DNA from: Haloferax gibbonsii ATCC 33959
GTDB taxonomy: Archaea > Halobacteriota > Halobacteria > Halobacteriales > Haloferacaceae
Assembly: GCF_000336775.1 (NCBI RefSeq)
Contig: NZ_AOLJ01000019.1
Span: 166,557-230,556, forward strand
Direction: 5' to 3'
Length of the DNA stretch: 64,000 nucleotides
The notes beneath the pieces were generated by a model. It made no database searches and had not been told where the DNA came from. It saw only the letters and a program-made list of their open reading frames with translations. How positions within the stretch are numbered: the first letter of the stretch is position 1; the number at the start of each line of letters is the position of its first letter. This document shows, piece by piece, positions 36,827 through 45,477 of this stretch. Both the position numbers and the translations under genes were made by a program.

Positions 36827-37950
36827 TGGTCCGTCCCCCCGTCGGCGGAGATGTCGCCGGGGGCGTCGCCGCCGCCGGCCAGCCACGGCGCGGTGCCGAT
36901 GTCGACCGGGTCGGCGGCGAGCGATTCGTGACGCTCGCGGGCCGGGAGCCCGTCGAACAGGTGACACGCGGTCGCGTGGTCGGGACCGGTCCGCCGCGGG
37001 TACGGGTACGCCTCGTGGCAGGCCGCCTCGGCGTGCGGACAGCGGTCGGCGAACCGACAGCCGGCCGGCGGGTTCGTGTAGTCGGGCAGGTGCCCCTCGA
37101 TGCCGTCGCCGATGCCGGTCGAGAGCGTCGGGATGCTCTCCAACAGCCCGCGGGTGTAGGGGTGCTGGGGGTTCGCGAACAGGTCGACGGTCGGCGCTTG
37201 CTCGACGATTTCGCCCGCGTACATCACGTTGATTCGGTCGCTGACCTCGCGGGCGACCCCGAGGTCGTGGGTGATGTAGAGGACGCTCGTGTCGCGTTCC
37301 TCGACGAGTTCGTCGAGGAGGTCGAGCACCTTCGCCTCGGTCGTCACGTCGAGGGCGGTCCCCGGTTCGTCGGCGATGAGCAGGTCCGGCTCCGACAGGA
37401 GCGCGATGGCGATGAGGACGCGCTGGCGCATCCCCCCGGAGAGCTCGACCGGGTAGCTCTCGAAGACGCGCTCGGGCGCCGAGATTTCGACCTCGCCGAG
37501 CATCTCGATGGCCCGTTTCCTGTGTTCGGCCTTCGCGCCGGTCGACAGCGCGTCGCGGACGAGCTTCGACAGCGACAGGCGCGGTCGCCCCTGCCACTTC
37601 AGCACGTCCATCATCTGCTCGCCGACCGTCAAGACGGGGTTGAGACTCGTCATCGGGTCCTGCATTATCATGCTCATCTCCTTGCCGCGCCGCGAGTGGC
37701 GCTCGGCGTCGGAGAGCGAGAGCACGTCCTCGCCCTTGTAGCGAATCTCGCCCTCGGGGATGGTCGCCGAGGGGAGAAGTCCCATGATGGATTTCACGGT
37801 GACGCTCTTGCCGCAGCCCGTCTCGCCGACGAGCGCCGCGGTCTCGCCGCGGTCGATGCTGAAGTCGATGCCGTTTATCACCTCGGCCGTCCCGTCGTGG
37901 GTCTCGAAGTGGACGTGGAGGTTCTTGACCTCTAAGATGGGGTCCGCCAT
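36823..37950 (-). CDS. Dipeptide/oligopeptide ABC transporter ATP-binding protein (DppD/OppD-like)
   Basis: 375 residues from ATG 37950. Walker A LVGETGCGKSVTVKS, signature ELSGGMRQRVLIAIA, Walker B LLIADEPGTALDVT. The C-terminal CRFADRCPHAEAAC...HLFDG is the Cys-rich oligo_HPY-type tail of DppD/OppD. Start lies 1 nt from the upstream permease stop. Pairs with the second ATPase in a heterodimer, as in OppDF. Confidence 0.94.
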   Translation of the reverse strand: MADPILEVKNLHVHFETHDGTAEVINGIDFSIDRGETAALVGETGCGKSVTVKSIMGLLPSATIPEGEIRYKGEDVLSLSDAERHSRRGKEMSMIMQDPMTSLNPVLTVGEQMMDVLKWQGRPRLSLSKLVRDALSTGAKAEHRKRAIEMLGEVEISAPERVFESYPVELSGGMRQRVLIAIALLSEPDLLIADEPGTALDVTTEAKVLDLLDELVEERDTSVLYITHDLGVAREVSDRINVMYAGEIVEQAPTVDLFANPQHPYTRGLLESIPTLSTGIGDGIEGHLPDYTNPPAGCRFADRCPHAEAACHEAYPYPRRTGPDHATACHLFDGLPARERHESLAADPVDIGTAPWLAGGGDAPGDISADGGTDQ

Positions 37951-37951
37951 C

Positions 37952-38857
37952 TCAGTCCACCTCCACGTCGAGCACGTCGCGCAGGCCGTCGCCGATGAAG
38001 TTGAACCCGAGGACGGCGAACGAAATCGCCAGCCCCGGGAACACGGCGATCCACCAGAAGCTCGTGACGTAGTTGCGGCCCTGCGCAATCATCGCGCCCC
38101 ACGTCGGCGTCGGCGGCTGCGCGCCGAGGCCGAGGAACGACAGGCCCGCGCCGACGAGGATGACGAAGCCCATGTCGAGGGTCGCCTTGACCGTGATGGG
38201 GCTGACGACGTTCGGGAGAATCTCCTTGAACGTCGTCCGCACCCACCCCGACCCGAGCGCCCGGCTCGACTCGATGAACTCGTCTTCCTTTATCGAGAGC
38301 ACCTCGCCCTGCACGAGGCGGGCGTACCACGACCACCACGAGAAGGCGATGGCGACCATGACGTTGAACAGCGACGCGCCGGTCGCGGCGACCACCGCCA
38401 TGGCGAGGAGCGTGGGCGGGATGGCGAGGAAGATGTCCGTCACCCGCATGATGACGGTGTTCGTCGTCCCGCCGAGGTAGCCCGCGATGAGCCCGAGCGT
38501 CACGCCGATGGAGATGGCGATAGAGAGGACGATGCCGCTCATCAGGAGCGACAGGCGCGCCCCGAACAGAACGCGGCTGAAGATGTCGCGGCCGGTCGTG
38601 TCGGTGCCCATCAGGTGCGTCGCGCTCGGCGGCTCGCTCGCCTGGTCGAAGTAGACGCCCGCGCCGGCGTGTTCGGGGAACGGCGCGATGTACGGCGCGA
38701 GGAGCGCCGCGACGACGAGCGTCAGAATCATCGCCAGCCCGACGAGCGAGAGCTTGTTGCCCGCGAAGGTCCGAAAGCCGCGTTTGAGCTGTCGAATCCG
38801 CTCTTTTCGGGCGGCGCTCTCGGTGTCGAAAAACGGGAGCGAGGTCTTCGTGGACAC
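37952..38857 (-). CDS. Dipeptide/oligopeptide ABC transporter permease (DppC/OppC-like)
   Basis: 301 residues from GTG 38857, 2 nt after the partner permease stop. N-terminal TM LVGLAMILTLVVAALLAPYIA and the OppC-type cytoplasmic tail before it. The EAA loop is ESSRALGSGWVRTTFKEILPN, the usual ATPase contact. Six or so hydrophobic spans. A long reading frame continues through the two upstream genes, but this start is the only one fitting DppC length. Confidence 0.92.
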   Translation of the reverse strand: MSTKTSLPFFDTESAARKERIRQLKRGFRTFAGNKLSLVGLAMILTLVVAALLAPYIAPFPEHAGAGVYFDQASEPPSATHLMGTDTTGRDIFSRVLFGARLSLLMSGIVLSIAISIGVTLGLIAGYLGGTTNTVIMRVTDIFLAIPPTLLAMAVVAATGASLFNVMVAIAFSWWSWYARLVQGEVLSIKEDEFIESSRALGSGWVRTTFKEILPNVVSPITVKATLDMGFVILVGAGLSFLGLGAQPPTPTWGAMIAQGRNYVTSFWWIAVFPGLAISFAVLGFNFIGDGLRDVLDVEVD

Positions 38858-38859
38858 GG

Positions 38860-39879
38860 CTATCCCTCCTCCAGCCGCACCCGCGGGTCGAGGTAGCCGT
38901 ACAACAGGTCGACCACGAAGTTGGCGGTCACGAAGCCGATACCGACCACGATGGTGACGCCGACGATGGCGTTGAAGTCCTGATAGAGGATGGCCTGGAC
39001 GCCGTAGCGCGCCATCCCCGGCCACGCGAAGACGATTTCCACGAGGAACGCGTTCCCGAGGAGGAACCCGAAGGCGAGGCCGACCACCGTGAGTGAACTC
39101 GTAAAGGCGTTTTGCAGCATGTACTTGTATTCGATGAGGGTGTTCGGAAGGCCGTAGGCCCGGGCGGCGAGGACGTAGTCCTTGCGCTGCTCGTCGATCA
39201 TGTCCGAACGGATGAGCCGCATCACCTGCGCCAGCGTGGCGAGGCCGAGCGCGACGGTCGGCAACAGGAGGTGCGTGGCCGCGTCGAGGAACGTCCCGAA
39301 CTGGCCGGCGATGAGGCTGTCGACCAGATACAGGTTCGTGACCGCCGGCGGGGGAGCGACGCCGTCGCTGAGCCGCCCCGAGAGGGGCAACAGCCCGAGG
39401 CTGACGACGAAGACGATTTGCAGGACGATTGCGACCCAAAACCGCGGCATCGACACGCCGAACAGGGCGGTGATACGCGAGAGGTGGTCCTGCCAACGGT
39501 CCTTGTTGGTTCCGGCGACGACGCCGAACGGAATCGCCAGTAGCACGGCGAAAAACAGCGTGACGACGGTCAGTTCGAGCGTCGCGGGCAGGCGGGCGAC
39601 GATGTCCGAAAAGACGTTGTTGTTCGTCCGAAGCGACATCCCCCAGTCGCCCTGCACGACGCCGAACAGCCAGTCGGCGTACTGCATCGGCAGCGGCTGG
39701 TCGAGGCCCATCTCGGCCCGCAGTGTCGCGACTTGCTGTTCCGTTGCTTCCGGTCCGAGCGCCAACCGAACGGGGTCGCCCGGAATCACGCGGGATATCA
39801 GGAAGATGAGCACTGACAGCCCGAAGATGACGGGGACCGAGTGGATTGCGCGCCGAACGAGGTAATCTACGTATGACAT
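38860..39879 (-). CDS. Dipeptide/oligopeptide ABC transporter permease (DppB/OppB-like)
   Basis: 339 residues. The N-terminus YLVRRAIHSVPVIFGLSVLIF and ISRVIPGDPVRLALG is the typical DppB start. The EAA loop, VLAARAYGLPNTLIEYKYML, is present near residue 217. About six TM spans, ending in the PxxR-type tail DLLYGYLDPRVRL. First permease of the importer, 51 nt after the binding-protein gene. Confidence 0.94.
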   Translation of the reverse strand: MSYVDYLVRRAIHSVPVIFGLSVLIFLISRVIPGDPVRLALGPEATEQQVATLRAEMGLDQPLPMQYADWLFGVVQGDWGMSLRTNNNVFSDIVARLPATLELTVVTLFFAVLLAIPFGVVAGTNKDRWQDHLSRITALFGVSMPRFWVAIVLQIVFVVSLGLLPLSGRLSDGVAPPPAVTNLYLVDSLIAGQFGTFLDAATHLLLPTVALGLATLAQVMRLIRSDMIDEQRKDYVLAARAYGLPNTLIEYKYMLQNAFTSSLTVVGLAFGFLLGNAFLVEIVFAWPGMARYGVQAILYQDFNAIVGVTIVVGIGFVTANFVVDLLYGYLDPRVRLEEG

Positions 39880-39930
39880 TGGTGAGTTGGAAAGACGGCC
39901 CGAAGCGGGGCGTCGAAAGTCGTCGGGCGA

Positions 39931-41619
39931 CTACTTCGCCCGGCCCTCGCCGCTGCGAGTCATGGAGTGGACGTCCCAGTCGAACGACATCACGCCGCGG
40001 TACTGCCAGCCCTCGACGTTCTCGTTGATGCCGATGCGGTACGGCGGGTTGGCGATGTAGACGCTCGGCATGCCCTCGACGATGAGCGCCTGCGCCTCCT
40101 CGTACTTCTCCAGCCGCGACTGGAGGTCGGAGGTCTGGCGCGCCTCTTCGAGGGTGGCCGCGATTTCGTCGGTGGAGTACCACGACTGGGAGATGTACGA
40201 CCCGAACGAGGAGGGGTGGTACATCAGGTAGGTGTGGCTGTCCGGCGACGGCATCTTCGCCGTGTGGAAGATGTTCGTCATGTGGGCGGTCGACTCGGCG
40301 CTCGTCGCGCGGTCGGTGAGGCGGGCCCACTGCAGCGGGTTGATTTCGAGGTCGATGCCGAGTTCGCTCAGCCCGGCCTGGTTGAGAAGCCCCATCTGGC
40401 GCTGGAGTTCGGTCCCGGCGACGACGACGTGTTCGAGGCCGATTTCGTTGATTTCGTCGACGGAGTAGTCCGCCTTGTCGAGGAACTCCTTGGCCTTGTC
40501 GAGGTCCTGTTCCATCGGGACGAGGTCGCCGTTGTGGCCCGCCATCTCCCGGGGGACCGGCCCGGCCGCGACGACGCCGCCGCCGATGATGTCGTTGACG
40601 GCGCTGTCGTAGTCGAACGCGTAGGCGATGGCCTTCCGGACGTTGATGTCGTCGGTCGGTGCCTTCTGGCAGTTCAGCGGGAAGTGGAACAACTGCAGCT
40701 GCGGCACCTCGGGGACGCGGACGTTGGCGTACGAGTCCATCTCGGCGTACGCCTGCGTGCCCATGTACTGGTCGGTCATGTCGCCTTCGCCCTGCTGCAT
40801 CGTCGTCTTGATGGTGGACTCCTCGGTGATGACCGTCGAGCGGAACGTGTCGAAACTGTCCTCGCTCCAGCCCTTCCAGTAGTCCTCGTAGGCCGACGCC
40901 TCGATGGAGTTGCCCTGCTCCCAGTTGTCGAGGACGTACGCGCCGGAGCCGGCGGAGTTGTTCTGGAGGTAGGCGTTGCCGTAGTCGCCGTCGGTCTCGT
41001 TCTCCTGGACGACGGTGCTGTTGACGATGTAGAACTGGACGAACGTCGCCAGCGCCGGGCCGTACGCCTGATTGAACTCGAAGGCGACCGTCCGCTCGTC
41101 GCGGACGGTGATGTTCGAGGGGTCGAGGTAGTCGAGCCAGAACGACGAGTACCCGCGCTGGAGCTCCAGCATCCGGGTGAGCGAGTACGCCACGTCGTCG
41201 GCGGTCAGCGGCGTGCCGTCGGAGAACGTCACGTCGTCGCGGACGGTGAACACCCACGTCTTCCCCTCGTCTTCGGTGTCCCAGCTCTCGGCGATGTGCG
41301 CCGTCGGCTGGAGCGTCTCGGCGTCGACCGTGATGAGTTCGTCGTAGAGGTTCTGCGCCGCGAGCCCCTGCGTGTAGTCGACCTGCTCTGCGGGGTCGAG
41401 CGTCCCGAAGACCTGCCCGGCGACGAAGTGGAAGTCGTTACCGCCGCTCGCGCCGCTTCCGCCGTCGCTCGTCTGTTCGGTCGTCGTCGAGTCGCCACCC
41501 GAACTGCCCTCGGTGGTCTCGGTCTGCTGGGTCCCCTGACAACCCGCGAGTGCGACGCTCGTCGCTCCCGCACCCATGAGTTTCAGGAGTTTTCTGCGTT
41601 CTATGTTGCCGGTTGGCAT
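39931..41619 (-). CDS. Dipeptide/oligopeptide ABC transporter substrate-binding lipoprotein
   Basis: 562 residues. Tat signal with twin Arg (ERRKLLKLMGAG) and lipobox LAGC (Cys 27), Ser/Thr/Glu linker, then an SBP_bac_5 domain: SWDTEDEGKTWVFTVRDDVTFSDGTPLTADDVAYSLTR (its core is the family's W-x-F-x-L-R-x-V-x-F-x-D-G block). It captures peptides, nickel or other oligomers in this class. Large size and the C-terminal INENVEGWQYRG end fit the family. The minus-strand TATA-like CTTTATAC is at 41643-41650, about 27 nt before the ATG, so a leaderless mRNA is likely. First gene of the operon. Confidence 0.94.
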   Translation of the reverse strand: MPTGNIERRKLLKLMGAGATSVALAGCQGTQQTETTEGSSGGDSTTTEQTSDGGSGASGGNDFHFVAGQVFGTLDPAEQVDYTQGLAAQNLYDELITVDAETLQPTAHIAESWDTEDEGKTWVFTVRDDVTFSDGTPLTADDVAYSLTRMLELQRGYSSFWLDYLDPSNITVRDERTVAFEFNQAYGPALATFVQFYIVNSTVVQENETDGDYGNAYLQNNSAGSGAYVLDNWEQGNSIEASAYEDYWKGWSEDSFDTFRSTVITEESTIKTTMQQGEGDMTDQYMGTQAYAEMDSYANVRVPEVPQLQLFHFPLNCQKAPTDDINVRKAIAYAFDYDSAVNDIIGGGVVAAGPVPREMAGHNGDLVPMEQDLDKAKEFLDKADYSVDEINEIGLEHVVVAGTELQRQMGLLNQAGLSELGIDLEINPLQWARLTDRATSAESTAHMTNIFHTAKMPSPDSHTYLMYHPSSFGSYISQSWYSTDEIAATLEEARQTSDLQSRLEKYEEAQALIVEGMPSVYIANPPYRIGINENVEGWQYRGVMSFDWDVHSMTRSGEGRAK

Positions 41620-41922
41620 GGAGAGTTGTGGATACCCTATTCGTATAAAGCTTTCCTAGTGATTGAACATATCGTCGATAAAAGAAGTTGATTCATCTAA
41701 TTATAACTTTGTAATAATTATGGAGAGAACCGAGAACACACAGATATGGACGAATACGCACCCCAGAAAGAAATAGAAGCTGATTCTCATCTATCTCGGT
41801 TATCTGAAGACAGAGATACACAGTCAATAGTGGTAGTAGTGGACAGTAGCCGGCCGTCAATCACGGGAACGTCGCGGCGAGCGCGGCCGAGAACGAGACG
41901 GAATCGACGCCGCCGCGAACAG
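41620..41922. other. Upstream region of the ABC operon
   Basis: 303 nt, AT-rich in the half nearest the operon, where the TATA box and the TAATTAT inverted repeat lie. The distal part is GC-rich and abuts the stop of the paralogue DUF gene on the same strand. A plus-strand frame starting at 41746 runs antisense into that gene and has no family signal, so I treat it as spurious. Confidence 0.55.
41643..41650 (-). promoter_or_regulatory. TATA box of the 12-gene operon
   Basis: CTTTATAC on the minus strand, 24-31 nt before the binding-protein ATG (41619), which predicts transcription starting at or next to the start codon. An inverted repeat TAATTAT-N9-ATAATTA lies further upstream at 41698-41720 and could be an operator. 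Confidence 0.65.
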
Positions 41923-42405
41923 TTACTCCGGGAGAAACAAGGCGGGTTCGGTGTGTCGGAACGAGCAACGACGGGTGTCCCCCAGGTCGCTCACCGTCGT
42001 CCGAATCTCGGGTTCGGTCCGAAGCGTTTCGACGAACGAGCGGTCGGTGTCCGGGTCGTAAAACACGGGATAGAGGACCGCTTCCATCGTTTCTTCCGAT
42101 TTCACGACGACGACGAAGATTCGAACGTTCGTGTCGCGGGCGCGGTAGACTTCGAGCTGCTCGAACGCCGCATCAGGCTCTGAAACGGTCGAAGAGAGCG
42201 CTTCGAGCTCCGAGTCCGGGACGAGGAGCCGAAACCCGGCGTCGGCGGCCGCCGCCGCGTCCGTCGTGGCGACGTCTCCCGGATGAAGAACGAGCGTCTC
42301 CCAGCCCGAATCTTCGAGTTCCGCCGAAACCTCGTCTATCTCGGTGAGGATGTCAGCCCAATCGGCGAGGGCCTTGTTCGTTCGGTTGATTTTTCCGCGT
42401 ACCAT
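41923..42405 (-). CDS. Conserved haloarchaeal protein (DUF7529-like paralogue)
   Basis: 160 residues. The core GWETLVLHPGDVA, LLVPDSELEALSSTV and YRARDTNVRIFVVVVKS aligns with the gene at 6229-6750. The N-terminal NRTNKALADWADILTEIDE is helical; the C-terminal part (SVEFETLRTEPEIRTTVSDLG-like) lacks the partner's tail. Divergent from the Lrp regulator at 42597 and located upstream of the 12-gene operon. Role unknown. Confidence 0.8.
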   Translation of the reverse strand: MVRGKINRTNKALADWADILTEIDEVSAELEDSGWETLVLHPGDVATTDAAAAADAGFRLLVPDSELEALSSTVSEPDAAFEQLEVYRARDTNVRIFVVVVKSEETMEAVLYPVFYDPDTDRSFVETLRTEPEIRTTVSDLGDTRRCSFRHTEPALFLPE

Positions 42406-42596
42406 GCCGACACCCTCTGTGAACGCGGAGTAAAAGTGTTTGGGGCAGAAATCCGCGTTCCACCGACGGCCTGCGATCTCGGTCGTCGGCCGCCATACTG
42501 TGAGTAAACGATTCGTTCACAAATTGTATCCGATTCGGAGATTTTGAAGAAACATTCATATATATGAAGCTAAGCGGTATAACCGTGAGAATAGCA

Positions 42597-43136
42597 ATGC
42601 CCGATTCGCAGGAGTGGATAGAGGACCCGCGCGTTGTCGAACTTCTCGAAGACCGGATGGACAAGAAGGACTATCTCATCTTCCGCGAACTGAACAAGGA
42701 CGGGCGAATCTCGGACACGGAGCTCGCCGACCGCGTCGGACTCTCTCGGACGGCCGCGCGGCGGCGGCGCAAGATGCTCCAAGAGGACGGCATCCTCGAA
42801 ATCTTCGCGCTGTTGGTCTTTCGGGCGGCCGACTACCCCTACGCCGAGGTCCACATCTCGTACGACAAGGGCTCCACGAACGACGAAATCACGGCGTTCA
42901 TCGAGCGACTCCTCGACGAGGGGCTGGTCTACGAGGTCGCGGAGTGCATCGGCGAGTACGACCTGCTGATTCGCGTCTGGCAGTCCTCTCTGAGTAGTAT
43001 CAACAGCTACGTCCGCGAACTCCTGCAGGACAGCGACGTGGTCGACAGCTACACCATCGTCCCCATCACCGACTCCTACAAGATGTTCCACCGGACGTTC
43101 TACAGGCCGGGCGAAGAGGCACCCGACGCGTCGTAA
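42597..43136 (+). CDS. Lrp/AsnC-family transcriptional regulator
   Basis: 179 residues from ATG 42597; a TATA-like CATATATAT at about 42557-42565 favours this start over the in-frame ATG at 42564, which overlaps the TATA box itself. The HTH is DTELADRVGLSRTAARRRRKMLQEDGIL, cut short here. The C-terminal ligand-binding RAM domain has YAEVHISYDKGS and AECIGEYDLLIRVW. Lrp homologues sense amino acids. Divergent from the DUF7529-like gene and 1 kb upstream of the amino-acid/peptide-like operon, so it is a candidate controller. Confidence 0.9.
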   Translation: MPDSQEWIEDPRVVELLEDRMDKKDYLIFRELNKDGRISDTELADRVGLSRTAARRRRKMLQEDGILEIFALLVFRAADYPYAEVHISYDKGSTNDEITAFIERLLDEGLVYEVAECIGEYDLLIRVWQSSLSSINSYVRELLQDSDVVDSYTIVPITDSYKMFHRTFYRPGEEAPDAS

Positions 43137-43231
43137 CCGGGTCGGAGTCGCCGCGAGCGAGCGTCAGGTCGAACGTACAGTCCGAGAGCCGCCGGTCCTC
43201 GCGGGTGCACCGACCGGCCGAACCAACACGT

Positions 43232-43247
43232 TTTAGGTTGGCCTAAA
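43232..43247. promoter_or_regulatory. Perfect inverted repeat TTTAGG-N4-CCTAAA
   Basis: 16-bp perfect palindrome (TTTAGGTTGGCCTAAA), 73-88 nt before the ATG at 43320. Two further copies lie upstream of the iron-transport operon near 53.0 kb. It resembles metal-dependent (DtxR/Idr-type) operators. Confidence 0.75.
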
Positions 43248-43319
43248 CAATGTGTCGAGCGAGCGACGCACGGACCGCGGCGTCGGGACACGACCCGCGA
43301 ACCAGTAGACAGAGACACC

Positions 43320-44279
43320 ATGGTCGGCACGACACTCACCCAGATTCGGACTCACATCGAATCGCTCGCGAGCGACGACGGGGCGTACGAACTCGTCTGC
43401 GGACGGACCGGAGAGCGGCCGGTCCCGGTGGACGGTCTCCGGTTCGAGGACCGTTCGACCGCGGAGGCCGCCGCCCGCGCGGCGAGACAGTACCGCTCCG
43501 CGCTCCGGCGGTACGACCCGAACGTCCCGTACTACGACCTCATCGTCTCGGAACACGACGACGTTCCGGGCTTCGGCGGCGCGGACGCGACCGCGGAGGG
43601 ATGGGCGACCGCCGGTGCGACGCCCGGTCTTCCCGAACCGCCCTGCGACCTCGGAACCGACGCGGACGGCCGACCCGACTGCGCCGGCGGCGGGCGCTCC
43701 GAGCGGGTCGAGTTCTGCCACCGGGTCGCGGCGGCGGTGTTCGAGGCGCTCGTGGACGCCGACCATCGGGCTGTCGAGACGGCGGTGATGGACGCGTACT
43801 TCGACCTCGCGGAGACGATGTCCAGCGCGGACGACCTCTGTCTGCGCCTGTTGGAGAGCATGGCGACGGCGCTCCACGTCCACCTCACGTCGGCCGAGCA
43901 GGCGGACGTGCTCGAACGCGCCGCATCGAACCTCTCGTCGCGACCCGAGTCGGCCGGGGCGCTGGAGGCGACGCTGGCGGAGATGGAGCGACTCGACCTC
44001 GTCGGGTCGTACACCTGCTCGCCGTGGCGGCCCGGGCCGGAGTCGGGAACGAGGTCCGCGGAACTGACCCTCGAACGGTACGCGCTCTCGGCGCGCGAGG
44101 GACGGCTTCCGGTGTTACCGGTCGTCCTCGACCTCTACCGCCGGGCGGAGTCGTGGAAGCCGGTCTCCCTGCACGTCACGCCGGCCGATGAGGGCTGGCA
44201 CGCGACGCTTTCGGTCTCCTCGAAATCGAACGCGGTCGGACTGGCGAGCGTCCCGATTCACGAGCGCGCCGCCGACTGA
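43320..44279 (+). CDS. Conserved haloarchaeal protein of unknown function
   Basis: 319 residues, cytoplasmic. N-terminus: AYELVCGRTGERPVPVDGLRFEDRSTAEAAARAA (segment only), then RYDPNVPYYDLIVSEHD. The middle holds two Cys-containing loops and helices (EFCHRVAAAVFEALV, LRLLESMATALHVHL), the end RAESWKPVSLHVTPADEGWHATLSV. I think it is a haloarchaeal-only DUF family. A perfect TTTAGG-N4-CCTAAA box lies upstream, the same as before the iron-uptake operon. Not membrane-bound. Confidence 0.78.
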   Translation: MVGTTLTQIRTHIESLASDDGAYELVCGRTGERPVPVDGLRFEDRSTAEAAARAARQYRSALRRYDPNVPYYDLIVSEHDDVPGFGGADATAEGWATAGATPGLPEPPCDLGTDADGRPDCAGGGRSERVEFCHRVAAAVFEALVDADHRAVETAVMDAYFDLAETMSSADDLCLRLLESMATALHVHLTSAEQADVLERAASNLSSRPESAGALEATLAEMERLDLVGSYTCSPWRPGPESGTRSAELTLERYALSAREGRLPVLPVVLDLYRRAESWKPVSLHVTPADEGWHATLSVSSKSNAVGLASVPIHERAAD

Positions 44280-44329
44280 CTCGTTTTTCCCACCTCTCAC
44301 GCCGCCGCGACGGGGACGCGCCAACCGTC

Positions 44330-45331
44330 TCAGGCCCGAAAGCCGCGCAGAAACCCGGTGGCGACGCCGCCGCACCCGAGCGACACGAGGAGTTCGAACG
44401 TCCGCACGACGAGCACCGCCGCGGCCGCCCCCGCGGCCGGCGCGCCCGTCGTGAGACTGAGCGCGCCAGCGAGAAGCACGTCGTACGCGCCGAGGCTCCC
44501 CGGGACGGGGACGACGCTCGCCGCCTGCGGGAGCGGGATGACGGCGACGATGGGGAGGAACGCAACGCTCGTCCCGGTCCCGGCGAGCGCGACCCAGAGC
44601 GCGAGCGACGTGAGCAGTTGCTCGAAGACGCCGCTGAGCGCGATGACGCCGAGGAGTTCCGGCGCGTCGCGGAAGTGGACGACGCGCTCCCAAAACCGCT
44701 CGACTGCGGCGGCGACGGCGTCGCGGCCGAGCGGCGTCTCGCGGGTGAGTCCAGAGACCGCGCGGACGACCGGGGTCAGGACCGCGACGACGACCGCCGA
44801 GAGCGCGTCTCGCGCCCAGACGAGCGCGACGCCGACGACGAACAGCGCGGCGACCGCGCCGGCCAGCGTCGCGAGGACGAACCGCGGGGTCGGTGCGTCG
44901 AGAAAGAGGACGCCGACGACGGCGACCGAGAGAAGGAGCTGTGCGGCGGATTTGACGTACTTGGCGACGCCGCGGACCCCGAGGGCCTCGCTGTAGCTCG
45001 TCTCGGTCGCGACGCCGAAGAACTGCGCCATGATTGGCTCCGAACTCACCGGGCCGGCGGGGCTGAGCACGTCGAAGAAGTCGCCGGCGAACGCGAACTG
45101 GACGCTCGCCCGCGGCGAGAGCCCGCCGCGGAGGGGTCGAACCGACGCCCAGACTCCGAGGCCGTCGACGGTCGCCTCGGCGAGCATCAGAACGCAGACG
45201 ACGCCGACGGCCCACGGGGCGACGGCCGCGACGCGCGAGCCGACCTCCTGCGGGCCGACGTACCAGAGGTACGCCGCGAGCGCTCCGATACCGAGCCCCG
45301 CGCCGACGGCGAACCGAATCCCGCGTCTCAC
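44330..45331 (-). CDS. UPF0104/LPG-synthase-TM-like membrane protein (flippase-like)
   Basis: 333 residues with seven or eight TM spans. The conserved region FAGDFFDVLSPAGPVSSEPIMAQFF (in part) and the late VIPLPQAASVVPVPGSLGAYDVLL match the lysylphosphatidylglycerol-synthase TM / UPF0104 domain. This domain moves lipids or lipid-linked compounds across the membrane in characterised relatives. No enzyme domain is attached. Convergent with the gene at 43320. A role in lipid flipping is a family inference. Confidence 0.85.
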   Translation of the reverse strand: MRRGIRFAVGAGLGIGALAAYLWYVGPQEVGSRVAAVAPWAVGVVCVLMLAEATVDGLGVWASVRPLRGGLSPRASVQFAFAGDFFDVLSPAGPVSSEPIMAQFFGVATETSYSEALGVRGVAKYVKSAAQLLLSVAVVGVLFLDAPTPRFVLATLAGAVAALFVVGVALVWARDALSAVVVAVLTPVVRAVSGLTRETPLGRDAVAAAVERFWERVVHFRDAPELLGVIALSGVFEQLLTSLALWVALAGTGTSVAFLPIVAVIPLPQAASVVPVPGSLGAYDVLLAGALSLTTGAPAAGAAAAVLVVRTFELLVSLGCGGVATGFLRGFRA

Positions 45332-45477
45332 ACCCGAAGGAAGCGAAGCCCGCTACAAAACCGCCGCGACTCGCGGCCGCGTCGGTCGTCGGGGCCCTGC
45401 CTCGATTCGAGGACTAAACCACGACGAGACGGCCGGTGGCCGTGGATTTATGCTCGCGAGTTCCTACTAGCCCCGAT

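Noticed and set aside
37952..41257. 1,101-codon frame joining the DppC permease to upstream sequence
   Set aside because: Only the last 301 residues match a permease; the rest is low-complexity translation of the DppB and binding-protein genes in another frame.
41746..42183. Plus-strand frame of 145 codons
   Set aside because: Antisense to the DUF7529-like gene over more than half its length, Arg-rich, no family features.
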